From: Azospirillum melinis
GTDB lineage: Bacteria; Pseudomonadota; Alphaproteobacteria; Azospirillales; Azospirillaceae
Assembly (NCBI RefSeq): GCF_013340935.1
Contig: NZ_WHOS01000019.1
Location: forward strand, 1-64,000
DNA: 64,000 nt
Direction: 5' to 3'
The translations under genes and the position numbers were made by a program. The notes below the pieces were generated by a model. That model did no database searches. It was not told the DNA's origin and was given only the letters and a program-made list of their open reading frames with translations. This document shows positions 57,301 to 64,000 of the stretch, piece by piece (the stretch's first letter is position 1; each line of letters starts with the position of its first letter).

Positions 57301-58659
57301 AGCGTACCGCCCAACGGGGCGCTTGAGGCGGCGGTGAACGGCACGGTGGATCTGTCGCTGGCGAACGACCTGCTCGCCGCCTCCGGCGACCGGGCGCGTG
57401 GATCGCTGCGGCTCGACGTGCGCGCCGGCGGGACGGTGGGCAAGCCGGCGCTCGGCGGGTCTGTGGTGCTGGCGAACGGGCGCTATGAGAACCGGGCGTC
57501 GGGTGCGGTGATCACCAACATCGAGGCGCGGCTGGTCGGCGACGGCGACGTCTTCACCATTCAGAGCTTTCGCGGCCGGACGCGCAACGGCGGCGCGATC
57601 AGCGCCAGCGGCGTCATCCGTCCAAGCGCCCCTGCCGACCGGCAGTTGGACATCGCCCTCCAGGCCGACAACGCCCGGCTGGTGGAGATCGATCTGGTGA
57701 CGGCGGAGATCGGGGCGAATCTGACCCTGACCGGCGGTTTCGCCAACGCCCGGCTTGCCGGTCCGTTGGACATCCGCCGCGCCGAGATTCAGGTGCCCGA
57801 CCGCATGCCGGCAAACGTCGTCGATCTGAAGGTGACCGAGGTCGGCAAGGGCCGTCGCGCCCGCGGGACGACCCAGGTGTCCACCGCAGGCGGCACCCGC
57901 CGTGTGCCCCAACCGGCCGACGCCCCGCCGGCTGCGACACCCTTCGTCCTGGCGCTGGACATGACGGTGAATGCGCCGAACCAGATCTTCGTCCGCGGCC
58001 GTGGGTTGGATGCAGAGCTTGCCGGCAATTTGCGCGTCAAGGGAACCGCTGCGGCACCGGAGGTGACGGGCCGTTTCAACATCCTGAAAGGCAGCCTGAA
58101 CCTGCTGGCCAAGAATTTCGAGTTCAAGCGCGGGATCTTCGACTTCGACGGTACCCAGCCCATCGACCCGCGGCTCGACCTGTTGGCGGAGGCGACAGCC
58201 AACGGCATCACCGCCGACGTGGTGGTCAGCGGCACCGCCCGCCAGCCGAAGATCGAGTTGACCTCCCCCCAGGGGCTGCCGCAGGACGAGGTATTGGCCG
58301 GCGTGCTGTTCGGCAAGTCGGTGGGCGACCTGAGCGCGGCGGAGGCGGTGCAGCTTGCCCAGTCCGCGGCGGCTTTGGCCGGTGTCGGCGGAGGAGGTGG
58401 CGGCATCCTGGACACGGTGCGCCGCGGCCTTGGTGTCGACCGGCTGGACTTCACCCAGGGTGAGAACGGCAAGGGCGGGGCGGTGCAGGCCGGCCGCTAT
58501 GTCAGCGACCGCGTCTATGTCGGCGTCGAACAGGGAATCGGCGCCAACCAGAGCCGGGCGAAAGTCGAGGTCGATATCACCAAGAACCTCAAGGGTACGG
58601 CATCCGTCGGCGCCAATTCCGAGACGAAGTTCGGCGTGGTGTACGAGAAGGATTACTGA
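54307..58659 (+). CDS. tamB: Translocation and assembly module protein TamB
   Basis: A 1450-residue inner-membrane-anchored, periplasm-spanning protein. One N-terminal helix (AVRLFLVGLTILAGLLAGP) is followed by a very long beta-helical repeat region and the C-terminal DUF490 domain, recognisable from DLKVTEVGKGRRARGTTQ to GVVYEKDY with NQIFVRGRGLDAELAGNLRV and LKGSLNLLAKNFEFKRG. TamB is implicated in outer membrane protein and lipid transport. It directly follows tamA. The protein is of a length usual for alphaproteobacteria. Confidence 0.95.
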   Translation: MVTVKGYGVTAVRLFLVGLTILAGLLAGPQPARAFSLFAGDTARDWLVEKIEGAVESPDMHLKLGAIEGSIPTDFTIATVTLADSQGVWLTIDRLHVVMSPSALFLRSARIDVLEAASVVVTRAPVSSQPAAPSDPNAPLLPSLPVDIDLKKLVVERLELAPALLGEPAVLRIAGALALEHSGGALNTNLSVARIDDKPGKADLVAVYDPGKNTLNLSVDASEPAGGVMARALSVPGLLPVELTLKGDGTLDDWTGKLSAMAGEAASPSGTLNADATIKKGPEGHALTLAAGGNFAPLIAGLAGDTVVPLIGPNPTLSATVLRAPSGAISLRPLALTVAAASATVNGDVAADYKSMTLRWTLQAGPDSTLHTLVPLSWREGVVEGSAEGALSALNVAVNASLRDLAADDPALSRLTGPETTLAAKAQIDTGSGRIGLETLALTAAAARAEVKGTVGGWGQTVDLTLNANADDLAPLSGLAGRPLAGAVELAGPVKRGADGTLTAELTGSLDRLSTGTPADAVLGDKATLKLAARMEPDGAMRLTDLTVDGRNGKLTGNAALADNKVDAHTTLTVAKLEPLGSALGTPMEGAATLEATARGPLDAIEAQATLNARDLVVQGRRLGATELKATAAGLPATPNGAVSARTNLDKTPLSVDGRYALQEQTLRLDGLTIANGNNRITGQAQVALDTLLATGRLEGKLPNLNGLSALAGMPLGGGASFTLALDGKGGKQAANLTADASDLRVEGEGGPLLTARRLTVKADLADALGTPSGKARVEMTDGNAAGTELRNVTASVDGSLAKAGFQANAAGAGAQPVALDLAGNLTREGQVTRIRLDRLQARYAGEDLRTTAPATILLADRRYEVKELRLSSGNARLAADLGLNGDRLSGELTIDRLPLALAKLASPTLALDGVANARASLGGTLRNPRADATLRVSGLKAQQTAQAGLPGIDATLDAQWRDRRLSLNSRIAMPKNAGTLTANAALPLVMNPDSYAVSVPPNGALEAAVNGTVDLSLANDLLAASGDRARGSLRLDVRAGGTVGKPALGGSVVLANGRYENRASGAVITNIEARLVGDGDVFTIQSFRGRTRNGGAISASGVIRPSAPADRQLDIALQADNARLVEIDLVTAEIGANLTLTGGFANARLAGPLDIRRAEIQVPDRMPANVVDLKVTEVGKGRRARGTTQVSTAGGTRRVPQPADAPPAATPFVLALDMTVNAPNQIFVRGRGLDAELAGNLRVKGTAAAPEVTGRFNILKGSLNLLAKNFEFKRGIFDFDGTQPIDPRLDLLAEATANGITADVVVSGTARQPKIELTSPQGLPQDEVLAGVLFGKSVGDLSAAEAVQLAQSAAALAGVGGGGGGILDTVRRGLGVDRLDFTQGENGKGGAVQAGRYVSDRVYVGVEQGIGANQSRAKVEVDITKNLKGTASVGANSETKFGVVYEKDY

Positions 58660-58677
58660 CGGGGTGGTGGGGCGGCG

Positions 58678-59574
58678 CTAACCCGCCATTCCGACCACGA
58701 TCCGCGCATGCGACGGCACCGGCACGATGCCGTCCACCGCCCTGGCGTCGAACCGCCGGGCGATGTCGGCCTCCAGCGCCTTTCGCTGCCCGGCAGTCAA
58801 TCCGCCGAGCCTATGGCCGAAGCTCATGTCGAGGGCGGCACGCCAGAAGGGCTGGCCGGCCGGCGCCTTGCGGACCGGGGTCAGGTCGGTCTCCCATGTC
58901 TCCGCAAAGCCGGCGGCGCGCATCCGGTCGGACAGAAGTTGCGGTGGCGCGAAGCGGAACAACGGATCCAGGCTGCCATCCTCGCCGAGATGGTTGGCCA
59001 CCGCGTCACCGATCTCCGCGAACAGGCCATTCCCGGCGCGCGATCCCCAAACCATAAAGGCGGCCTTGCCGCCGGGACGCAGGACACGTCGCACCTCGCG
59101 CAGCGCGGTTTCAACCGCCGGCACGAACATGATGCCGAAGCGGCAGGTCACCCCATCGAAAGCGGCGTCGGCGAAAGGCAGGGCGGTCATGTCGGCGGCG
59201 ATGAAGGCGGGAGCCGGCCCCTTCACGCTCCGGGCGCGGCGGACGGCGCCGGCCATCATGCCGGGGACCAGATCGCTTCCGACCACCAGCCCGTCCGGAC
59301 CGGCCCGGTGCGCGGCACTCAAGGCGGGCTCACCCGCGCCGGATGCAAGGTCGAGCAAGCGGTGACCCTCGACCAGCCCCGCCGCGTCGAGCAGCGGGCG
59401 GTTCAGCTTGTCGGCCAGATCGGCCATCGGATCGGCCCAGCGGTCCCAGGCGTCGGCGCTGGCGGCCCAGCGGTCGCGCTCGCGGCCGGCATCAGGCATA
59501 GCGCCATCGGGCGGGGCAGCATCGGTTGGGGCGGCATCCGCATGTGCGGTGTCGGGACGGGTGGTTGCGGTCAA
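58678..59574 (-). CDS. Class I SAM-dependent methyltransferase
   Basis: A 298-residue methyltransferase. An Asp/Ala/Pro-rich N-terminus of about 40 residues precedes the Rossmann fold. Motif I is LLDLASGAGEPALSAAHRAG, motif II LVVGSDLVPGMMAGAV, and MTALPFADAAFDGVTCRFGI contains motif III-like residues. The family is Methyltransf_11/UbiE-like; substrate not recognised. Its start codon overlaps the end of the upstream small membrane-protein gene by four bases. Confidence 0.88.
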   Translation of the reverse strand: MTATTRPDTAHADAAPTDAAPPDGAMPDAGRERDRWAASADAWDRWADPMADLADKLNRPLLDAAGLVEGHRLLDLASGAGEPALSAAHRAGPDGLVVGSDLVPGMMAGAVRRARSVKGPAPAFIAADMTALPFADAAFDGVTCRFGIMFVPAVETALREVRRVLRPGGKAAFMVWGSRAGNGLFAEIGDAVANHLGEDGSLDPLFRFAPPQLLSDRMRAAGFAETWETDLTPVRKAPAGQPFWRAALDMSFGHRLGGLTAGQRKALEADIARRFDARAVDGIVPVPSHARIVVGMAG

Positions 59575-59903
59575 TGGAGAAGCCTCGCCGCGCCGGCCAC
59601 GCGCTGGATCGTGTCGGCATCGCTCAGCCGCTTGCCCAGGGCCGACAGCTCGTCGGACAGCTTGCGGTTGGCGTCGGTCAATTGTTGGATGCGGGTCTGC
59701 GCCGCCTGCTGCTGCTGGGACAGCGTCGCCACCGTCTCCGTCAGCTTGCGGATTTGCTGGGACTGGCGGGCCGCCGCCTCGTTCTGGCTGCGGCGGATCG
59801 ATCCGACGGCCACCAGCACGACAAGGCTGATGGTCACGCCGGCCGCAATGGCGACGATGCTGATCCCGGTGAACCAGTCCATGGGCGCGAAGCTTCCGCC
59901 CAT
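59571..59903 (-). CDS. Small membrane protein with a long coiled coil
   Basis: A 110-residue single-pass protein. One membrane helix is at about 12-34 (GISIVAIAAGVTISLVVLVA), then a basic SIRRSQNE and a long coiled coil (about 40-98) with heptads such as LTETVATLSQQQQAAQTRIQ. The coiled coil probably faces the cytoplasm. No named family recognised. GGGTGA precedes the ATG at 59903. Its stop codon overlaps the methyltransferase start (4 bp), so the two are translationally coupled. Confidence 0.72.
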   Translation of the reverse strand: MGGSFAPMDWFTGISIVAIAAGVTISLVVLVAVGSIRRSQNEAAARQSQQIRKLTETVATLSQQQQAAQTRIQQLTDANRKLSDELSALGKRLSDADTIQRVAGAARLLH

Positions 59904-59945
59904 TTCACCCGATGGTCAAGCGGCCTGACAATCCATGAACGCAGC

Positions 59946-59975
59946 GGACCCGGCGCCGAACTGGGCGCCGGGTCC
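59946..59975. terminator. Perfect hairpin between two leftward genes
   Basis: GGACCCGGCGCC (59946-59957) pairs perfectly with GGCGCCGGGTCC (59964-59975) around GAACTG. It lies between the 111-aa gene at 60012 and the coiled-coil gene, and probably ends the upstream transcript; no T-tract follows on either strand. Confidence 0.6.
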
Positions 59976-60011
59976 ACGCTGTCGAAGAAACAACCGGGGA
60001 GGCTGCTGCGG

Positions 60012-60347
60012 TCAGCCGACGGTGCCGGTGACCGGGCGTTCCGTCTTCATGCGCAGTTCCTTCAGGTGATCGCCGAAGGCGCGCAGGACCGGCATGATCC
60101 GCTGGGTCTGGTCGGCGGTGACGTGGGCATCCGTCTTCAGCACGATGGTCGGCGCCTCGGCCATCAGGCGCTTGGCGCGCATCGGGCCAACCTTGTCGTC
60201 GAGGAACATGGCCATGCCCATCAGGATGCCCAGCGTGACGTCGTCCGGAGCCTTGGGCAGGGCCAGGACTTCATGAAGCTCGTTCAGCAGCGTGTAGGCG
60301 ACGATGGAGGTGCGTTCGATGGTGTCGACGTCGGCGGCCATGGGCAT
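60012..60347 (-). CDS. Small conserved-looking hypothetical protein (111 aa)
   Basis: A 111-residue protein starting MPMAADVDTIERTSIVAYTL with an all-helical pattern, a hydrophobic GILMGMAMFL segment that is short for a membrane span, and a basic centre (RAKRLMAEAP). No family recognised. GAGG lies about 9 bases before the ATG at 60347; the frame remains open to 60434 without a better start. Neighbours are both leftward genes of the envelope/methyltransferase region. Confidence 0.62.
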   Translation of the reverse strand: MPMAADVDTIERTSIVAYTLLNELHEVLALPKAPDDVTLGILMGMAMFLDDKVGPMRAKRLMAEAPTIVLKTDAHVTADQTQRIMPVLRAFGDHLKELRMKTERPVTGTVG

Positions 60348-60548
60348 CGGGCAGGTCCTCGGGAAACGTTCGGATGAAACGTTGCGGGTGAGACGCTGGC
60401 GGGTGACGCGGGAAGGCGTCCCGAAGGGCGCCAACGCTTGCGAAATCCGTCGTTCCCCGAGGGTAATCGTCAGTTTATAACCAAAGTGTTAACCAAACGC
60501 CGCCCGAGTCGCTCGAGTCGCATTTTTCCGAGTCGCAATCTTCCGTTC

Positions 60549-61475
60549 TCATCGTTTTCCGCCGCTGCGCGCCTTGGTCGAAAGCGACAGTTCGGCCACT
60601 TCCTCTCGCGCGCTGCTGACGAGGCCGGCCGACTGCACGATGTCGCGGTTGAACGGATGATAGGTCTGTGCGTAGATCCCGCGGATCTTGGTCACGTAAT
60701 CCTGCGTCTCGCGGTAGGGCGGGATGCCCTTGTATTGCAGCACGGCGCCTTCGCCGGCGTTGTATCCCGCCAGCGCATAGGCGACGTTGCCGTTGAAGTA
60801 GGCCAGCAGCCAGCGCAGGTACTTCATGCCGCCGCGCATATTCTGTTCCGCGTTGAAGGGGTCGGACACGCCGAAGCGCTCCGCCGTCTCCGGGATCAGC
60901 TGCATCAGCCCCTGGGCGTTCTTGTTCGAGACGACATCGACGCGATAGCCGGATTCCACCGCGATGACGGCGAGCACCAGATCGGGATCGAGGCCGTAGG
61001 TCGGCGCCATCTTCTGAACCATCGCGCGGATTTCCGCCGGCGGCTTGCGGATGATGCCCCAGCGCAGGTTGGGCGGCTCGCAGCGGTCCGGCGTCTTCAC
61101 CGTTCCCCCGGCGCTGCCGACCAGACGCTCCGCCTGCTCGTTGCCCAGTGCTGCGGCCTTGCGCAGCCAGGCACGGCCGAGGTCGGCGTCCTTGGATACG
61201 CCGCCCAGGCCGGCCATGTGCATGCGCCCGGCCATCAGCGCTGCGTCGGAGTAGTCCTGGCGGGCAGCCCGGCAATAAAGGGATAAGGCCAGCCGCGGAT
61301 CGGCCTTCACCCCGTCGGCACGTTCGTAATGCTGTGCCAGTTCATACTGGGCGCGGGCGCTGCCCTTGTTGGCCAACGCCTCCAGCGCGGCGACGGTTTT
61401 CTCTGCAATGCCGGCGCTGGCCGGTGCCGATGCCAGCAGGCAAGGCAGCAGTGCCGCTGCGGCAAACGCCGACAT
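60549..61475 (-). CDS. Sel1-repeat and SLT-domain lytic transglycosylase
   Basis: A 308-residue secreted peptidoglycan lyase. The start is hydrophobic (MSAFAAAALLPCLLASAPAS), and Sel1-like repeats follow at about 25-115 (ALSLYCRAARQDYSDAALMA). The SLT catalytic domain lies at about 155-290, with Glu in VIAVESGYRVDVV, then NAQGLMQLIPETAERFGV and AYNAGEGAVLQYKG. Family members of this layout process glycan strands around secretion or division machinery. The start is uncertain: TTG 61514 would add a basic n-region (KRRTRGAR), and a strong ribosome-binding site precedes an ATG at 61814, but GC3 between 61480 and 61814 is not coding-like. Confidence 0.85.
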   Translation of the reverse strand: MSAFAAAALLPCLLASAPASAGIAEKTVAALEALANKGSARAQYELAQHYERADGVKADPRLALSLYCRAARQDYSDAALMAGRMHMAGLGGVSKDADLGRAWLRKAAALGNEQAERLVGSAGGTVKTPDRCEPPNLRWGIIRKPPAEIRAMVQKMAPTYGLDPDLVLAVIAVESGYRVDVVSNKNAQGLMQLIPETAERFGVSDPFNAEQNMRGGMKYLRWLLAYFNGNVAYALAGYNAGEGAVLQYKGIPPYRETQDYVTKIRGIYAQTYHPFNRDIVQSAGLVSSAREEVAELSLSTKARSGGKR

Positions 61476-62141
61476 GCGCGCCCCGCGGGTTCGCCGCTTG
61501 GCGTTGCCCTGCAAGGTTGATGGGGCGCGAAACGCGGACGGTGTACCGCAAAGGTTCGTGTGGTCTTCCACCGGACCCCCCTGTATGATTTTCTTCGAGC
61601 TTTCGGAGACCATCAAAAGGTCGGAAGCAGAGTTTTCAGGGAGGACGCCGTGGCACCCAACTGGCCGGGTACCACGCATAGCGGCATAAGCCAAAACGGA
61701 AGGCCGGCTGCCGGAGATTACATCACCGTAAGAGGTTGATGCGGCGCCGCCAATAAAAAATACATAGGCCGATCGACTGGTGTCGGTCGGTCTTTTTCTT
61801 TTCGCGTTGGTCATGCGTCCTCCAATCGAGTTGGAGAAATAACGAACGACCATGTTTTAAGCCAATGCCCGAACGGTGATTGGCGTGGAATAGCAGGGGT
61901 ACTCTAGGGGTTAACTGTCTCCATTGTATGACTCACTAGCCTTTTTCCCAACTGGCAGCTCCTTTGTGCGCTCATTAAGTACGGATCGGGCCAGATAATC
62001 GGCTGTGAATTCGACGGCCCCGGACGACGGAGACTCTCCATTGTCCGGGGCCGTCGCGCCGGAGGCCCCGGCAAAGCCATCCGCACCAAGACGCGGAGAG
62101 CCGCCGTGGCGAACGGCATTGAAGGAGGCATCGTTTCACCG
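61476..62141. other. Intergenic region between the Sel1-SLT and ECF sigma genes
   Basis: About 665 bases between divergent genes; AT-rich around 61730-61980. A perfect ribosome-binding site (GGAGG, 5 bases before an ATG at 61814 read leftward) leads into a frame that stays open to the SLT gene, but has low third-position GC. A long hairpin is at 62013-62055. I cannot assign anything else. Confidence 0.45.
62013..62055. promoter_or_regulatory. Hairpin in the leader of the ECF sigma gene
   Basis: GACGGCCCCGGAC (62013-62025) pairs perfectly with GTCCGGGGCCGTC (62043-62055), a 13-bp stem with a 17-base loop. No T-run follows. It sits about 90 bases upstream of the probable start codon of the sigma factor and could be an RNA regulatory element or a dyad protein-binding site. 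Confidence 0.55.
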
Positions 62142-62957
62142 ATGGCGAACCACGTCGCGACCACCTTGAGCCACCGACAGCGCATCCCGGCCGAGCCGGT
62201 GCCCTTCGGCGCCGAGGCCGTTGGCCGGACCCGTTCGGACCGCCTGCCGACGTATCTTGACCAAGACACCGCCGATGCCGGGATGGAGACCCATTTGACT
62301 GCCCATGCGGAGGCCGAGATGGCCGAAGCCAGCACCGAAATCGACGAAGCCCCGGCCGATGTCGATACCGATGCCGATCTTGCCGACGCCGCCGACACGG
62401 TTGTCCAGGCCGCTGCGGAGGACGACTTCCACCCCGATCCCAACGCACCGCCCGACCCGGCGGTGATCCGCCAGATCGAAGAGGAAATCCCACGCCTGCG
62501 CCGTTTCGCCCGTGCGATGGTGCGCGACGCCACCCTGGCCGACGATCTGGTGCAGGAATGTCTTGAGCGCGCCCTGTCGCGCCTGCATCTGTGGCGCCCC
62601 GGCACCAATCTGCGGGCTTGGCTGTTCACCATCCTGCGCAACCTGCACATCAACGGTGTGCGCCGCCGCCAGCCGGTCGTCGATATCGACGCCGAGGCGC
62701 AGGCCGCCATCGGTGCCGCTCCCGGATCGCAGTTCGTGCGGATGGAACTGCGCGACCTCCGCCGGGCGCTGGCCCTGCTGCCGAACGAGCAGCGCGAGGT
62801 GGTTCTGCTGATCGGGCTGGAAGGGATTTCCTACAACGAGGCGGCCGACATCCTGGGGATTTCCATCGGTACGGTAAAGTCGCGCCTGTCGCGCGGCCGC
62901 CGGGCCCTCCGCCTGCTGATGGAAGGGGAAAGCCCGTCGGACGCCGCAGACGCCTGA
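62142..62957 (+). CDS. ECF-type RNA polymerase sigma factor with long acidic N-terminus
   Basis: A 271-residue sigma factor. Region 2 is IPRLRRFARAMVRDATLADD followed by LVQECLERALSRLHLWRPGT and LRAWLFTILRNLHINGVRRR, and region 4 is ALLPNEQREVVLLIGLEGIS and YNEAADILGISIGTVKSRLS. The closest described type is EcfG-like, but no nepR or phyR is adjacent. About 110 acidic residues (AEAEMAEASTEIDEAPADVD and so on) precede region 2, which is unusual for ECF factors. I start at 62142, which has AAGGAGG about 12 bases upstream; ATG 62283 is possible. A terminator follows at 63021. Confidence 0.85.
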   Translation: MANHVATTLSHRQRIPAEPVPFGAEAVGRTRSDRLPTYLDQDTADAGMETHLTAHAEAEMAEASTEIDEAPADVDTDADLADAADTVVQAAAEDDFHPDPNAPPDPAVIRQIEEEIPRLRRFARAMVRDATLADDLVQECLERALSRLHLWRPGTNLRAWLFTILRNLHINGVRRRQPVVDIDAEAQAAIGAAPGSQFVRMELRDLRRALALLPNEQREVVLLIGLEGISYNEAADILGISIGTVKSRLSRGRRALRLLMEGESPSDAADA

Positions 62958-63288
62958 TTGCCTGACGCCTGATCGCAGCGGGTGCGTGTCCGGCGAGTGC
63001 CGTCAAGTGATGATTTCCGCGGGGCGCCCGGTGACCGGGCGCCCCGTTTCCATGTGCGTCCATCGCTTTCGGCCGCCTACGGAAGACCGCAGACAAAAAA
63101 GAACGGCGGCGCCCGTACGGACGCCGCCGGAGGCGGGGACGATCGAGACGCCGTCAGGGCAACCGGTGCCGACGGCATCTCTGGAGGAGAGAGAGTCTTG
63201 CAGCCTCAGGAGACATTGCGATCAACCGGCCGGCCCCGAAGGGGGTTCCGTCCCGCCGGAACCGTAGGCCGGCCGGTTTGGCGCCTGC
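62958..63288. other. Intergenic region after the ECF sigma gene
   Basis: About 330 bases between the ends of two convergent genes. It contains the strong hairpin at 63021-63045. The remaining sequence shows no convincing gene; it holds scattered GC-rich inverted segments (GGCCGGCC at about 63229). Confidence 0.4.
63021..63045. terminator. Intrinsic terminator after the ECF sigma gene
   Basis: GGGGCGCCCGG (63021-63031) pairs with CCGGGCGCCCC (63035-63045) around TGA, followed by GTTTC. The short T-run is weak, but the stem is perfect. Confidence 0.7.
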
Positions 63289-63453
63289 CTAGCGTCGCCG
63301 GACCAGACCCATGATCAGGCTGATGGCGAAAAGGATCAGGAACAGGAAGAACAGGATCTGCGCGATGCCGGAGCTGGCCGACGCAATTCCACCGAACCCG
63401 AGCGCGCCGGCGATCAGCGCGATGACGAAGAAAACGAGAGCCCAATAGAGCAT
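63289..63453 (-). CDS. DUF1328 family small membrane protein
   Basis: A 54-residue two-helix membrane peptide of the DUF1328 family. The translation begins [20 protein letters not shown], continues with [18 protein letters not shown] and ends in MGLVRRR; this is the typical family sequence. GGGAGGG lies just upstream of two adjacent ATG codons; the second (63453) has better spacing. Such proteins are widespread in proteobacteria, often stress- or stationary-phase-linked; function unknown. Confidence 0.9.
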   Translation of the reverse strand: MLYWALVFFVIALIAGALGFGGIASASSGIAQILFFLFLILFAISLIMGLVRRR

Positions 63454-63797
63454 CATACCCTCCCTCGCTCGGCCGAATAGTCACCAAGGACTGCCGGCGT
63501 CACGCATGAGACAAGTCGTGGCCGCATCCGCCGTCCCGTCGCCTCCATCTCCTGGCCTCTGCTTGGCGATGCAAGCCGGGGCGGGGTGACGGTAAGCACA
63601 GCCGGTGCGGCGGCATTCGAAGATCAGAACAACGCCGTGAGCGTGATGTTCCCTGTTCCTGATCGGCCGGAGTGTCGGAGCGCCGCAGGGCTGGTGCGGA
63701 CTGGCATTTATGCAACAATGGGGCTGTCTGCGCGTTTCCGCTTCCTGAGAGGTCCGGCATCCGCCGGCCATGGGGGACGACAACGAGCGAGGACCCG
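63454..63797. other. Intergenic region between DUF1328 and a secreted-protein gene
   Basis: About 345 bases holding the promoters of two divergent genes. I see no clear -35/-10 pair or known operator. Open frames across it have no ribosome-binding sites. Confidence 0.35.
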
Positions 63798-64000
63798 ATG
63801 AAGACCGGATTGATCCTGGCGGCAATGGCCGCCTCAGTCGCGATGGTTCCGGCGGCGATGGCGCAGCAGACCTATTCGCAAGGCTATTCCACTTATTCGA
63901 GCCAGAACCATTCGGGCAGCACCGGCGGCGATCTTTCCGGCCTGACCGGATCCGCTGGAGTAACCTCCTCCGATCTCGCCGGGCGCCGCGGCCGGGGGCA
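63798..64000 (+). CDS. Secreted Ser/Gly/Tyr-rich protein, cut by window end
   Basis: Partial gene; only the first 67 codons are in the window and it runs off the right edge. Signal peptide MKTGLILAAMAASVAMVPAA has a probable AMA cleavage site, then a low-complexity mature start rich in Gln, Ser, Tyr and Gly (QTYSQGYSTYSSQNHSGSTG). GAGGA lies 4 bases before the ATG. Family not recognisable from this part. Confidence 0.65.
   Translation, partial: MKTGLILAAMAASVAMVPAAMAQQTYSQGYSTYSSQNHSGSTGGDLSGLTGSAGVTSSDLAGRRGRG

Noticed and set aside
63616..63660. AACG and GTTCC pairs near the DUF1328 gene as an EcfG-type promoter
   Set aside because: Spacings are 13 or 20 bases instead of 16-17, so the consensus is not met.

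Overview
The window is a GC-rich, gene-dense stretch of bacterial chromosome. The gene set (DUF1013/TrcR-type protein, DUF1192 and DUF4169 proteins, phasin, UbiK-type factor, YfgM-like/BamB/Der cluster, TamA-TamB, group III truncated haemoglobin, chemoreceptor ending in a PilZ domain) points to an alphaproteobacterium, most likely of the Rhodospirillales and close to Azospirillum. This placement is inferred from gene content and has not been tested by alignment. I see no rRNA, tRNA, CRISPR array, prophage or intact insertion sequence; it looks like core chromosome.

Layout. 0-9.3 kb: MltB-type lytic transglycosylase, CgeB-like glycosyltransferase, GNAT acetyltransferase, small unknown proteins, class II fumarase, a ribbon-helix-helix protein, a DUF599 membrane protein and a PAS/degenerate-GGDEF/EAL protein. 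9.4-23.5 kb: an acyltransferase-3 protein, purE-purK, truncated haemoglobin, a YdcH-like protein, phosphofructokinase with an unusual active-site pairing, a TPR-glycosyltransferase, beta-carbonic anhydrase, ubiX, the DUF1013 regulator, a PIG3-type quinone oxidoreductase and small DUF proteins. 23.7-31.5 kb: a large AsmA protein, UbiK-like factor, YbjN protein, proC, YbaK-type deacylase, TetR-like regulator, phasin and CsaA. 31.7-36.2 kb: signalling block with a Cache-HAMP-MCP-PilZ receptor, a LuxR protein with a degenerate receiver and an intact NarL-type response regulator; the last two flank about 1 kb of non-coding DNA. 36.4-40 kb: YfgM-like/bamB/der. 40.3-50.1 kb: ferric-iron ABC transporter genes (binding protein and ATPase at one site, permease about 6 kb away), an MsbA-like exporter, patatin-like protein, two small lipoproteins and a K+/H+ antiporter. 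50.1-64 kb: typA, tamA-tamB, a methyltransferase with an overlapping small membrane protein, a Sel1-SLT lytic transglycosylase, an ECF sigma factor with a long acidic N-terminus, a DUF1328 peptide and a secreted protein cut off by the window end.

Themes. Envelope building and remodelling recurs (two lytic transglycosylases, BamB, TamA/TamB, AsmA, MsbA-like, 17-kDa-antigen-like lipoprotein). There is a c-di-GMP/chemotaxis component and a polyhydroxyalkanoate component (phasin). The best regulatory site I can read is at the phasin promoter: a TTGACT-N17-CATAGT promoter followed directly by a perfect 17-bp palindrome of TGC-N3-GCA type, with a second such motif upstream. I found no clearly novel multi-gene system; the most unusual items are this promoter architecture, the Gly/Lys phosphofructokinase, the pseudo-receiver/response-regulator pair around a long intergenic region, and the acidic-tailed ECF sigma factor.
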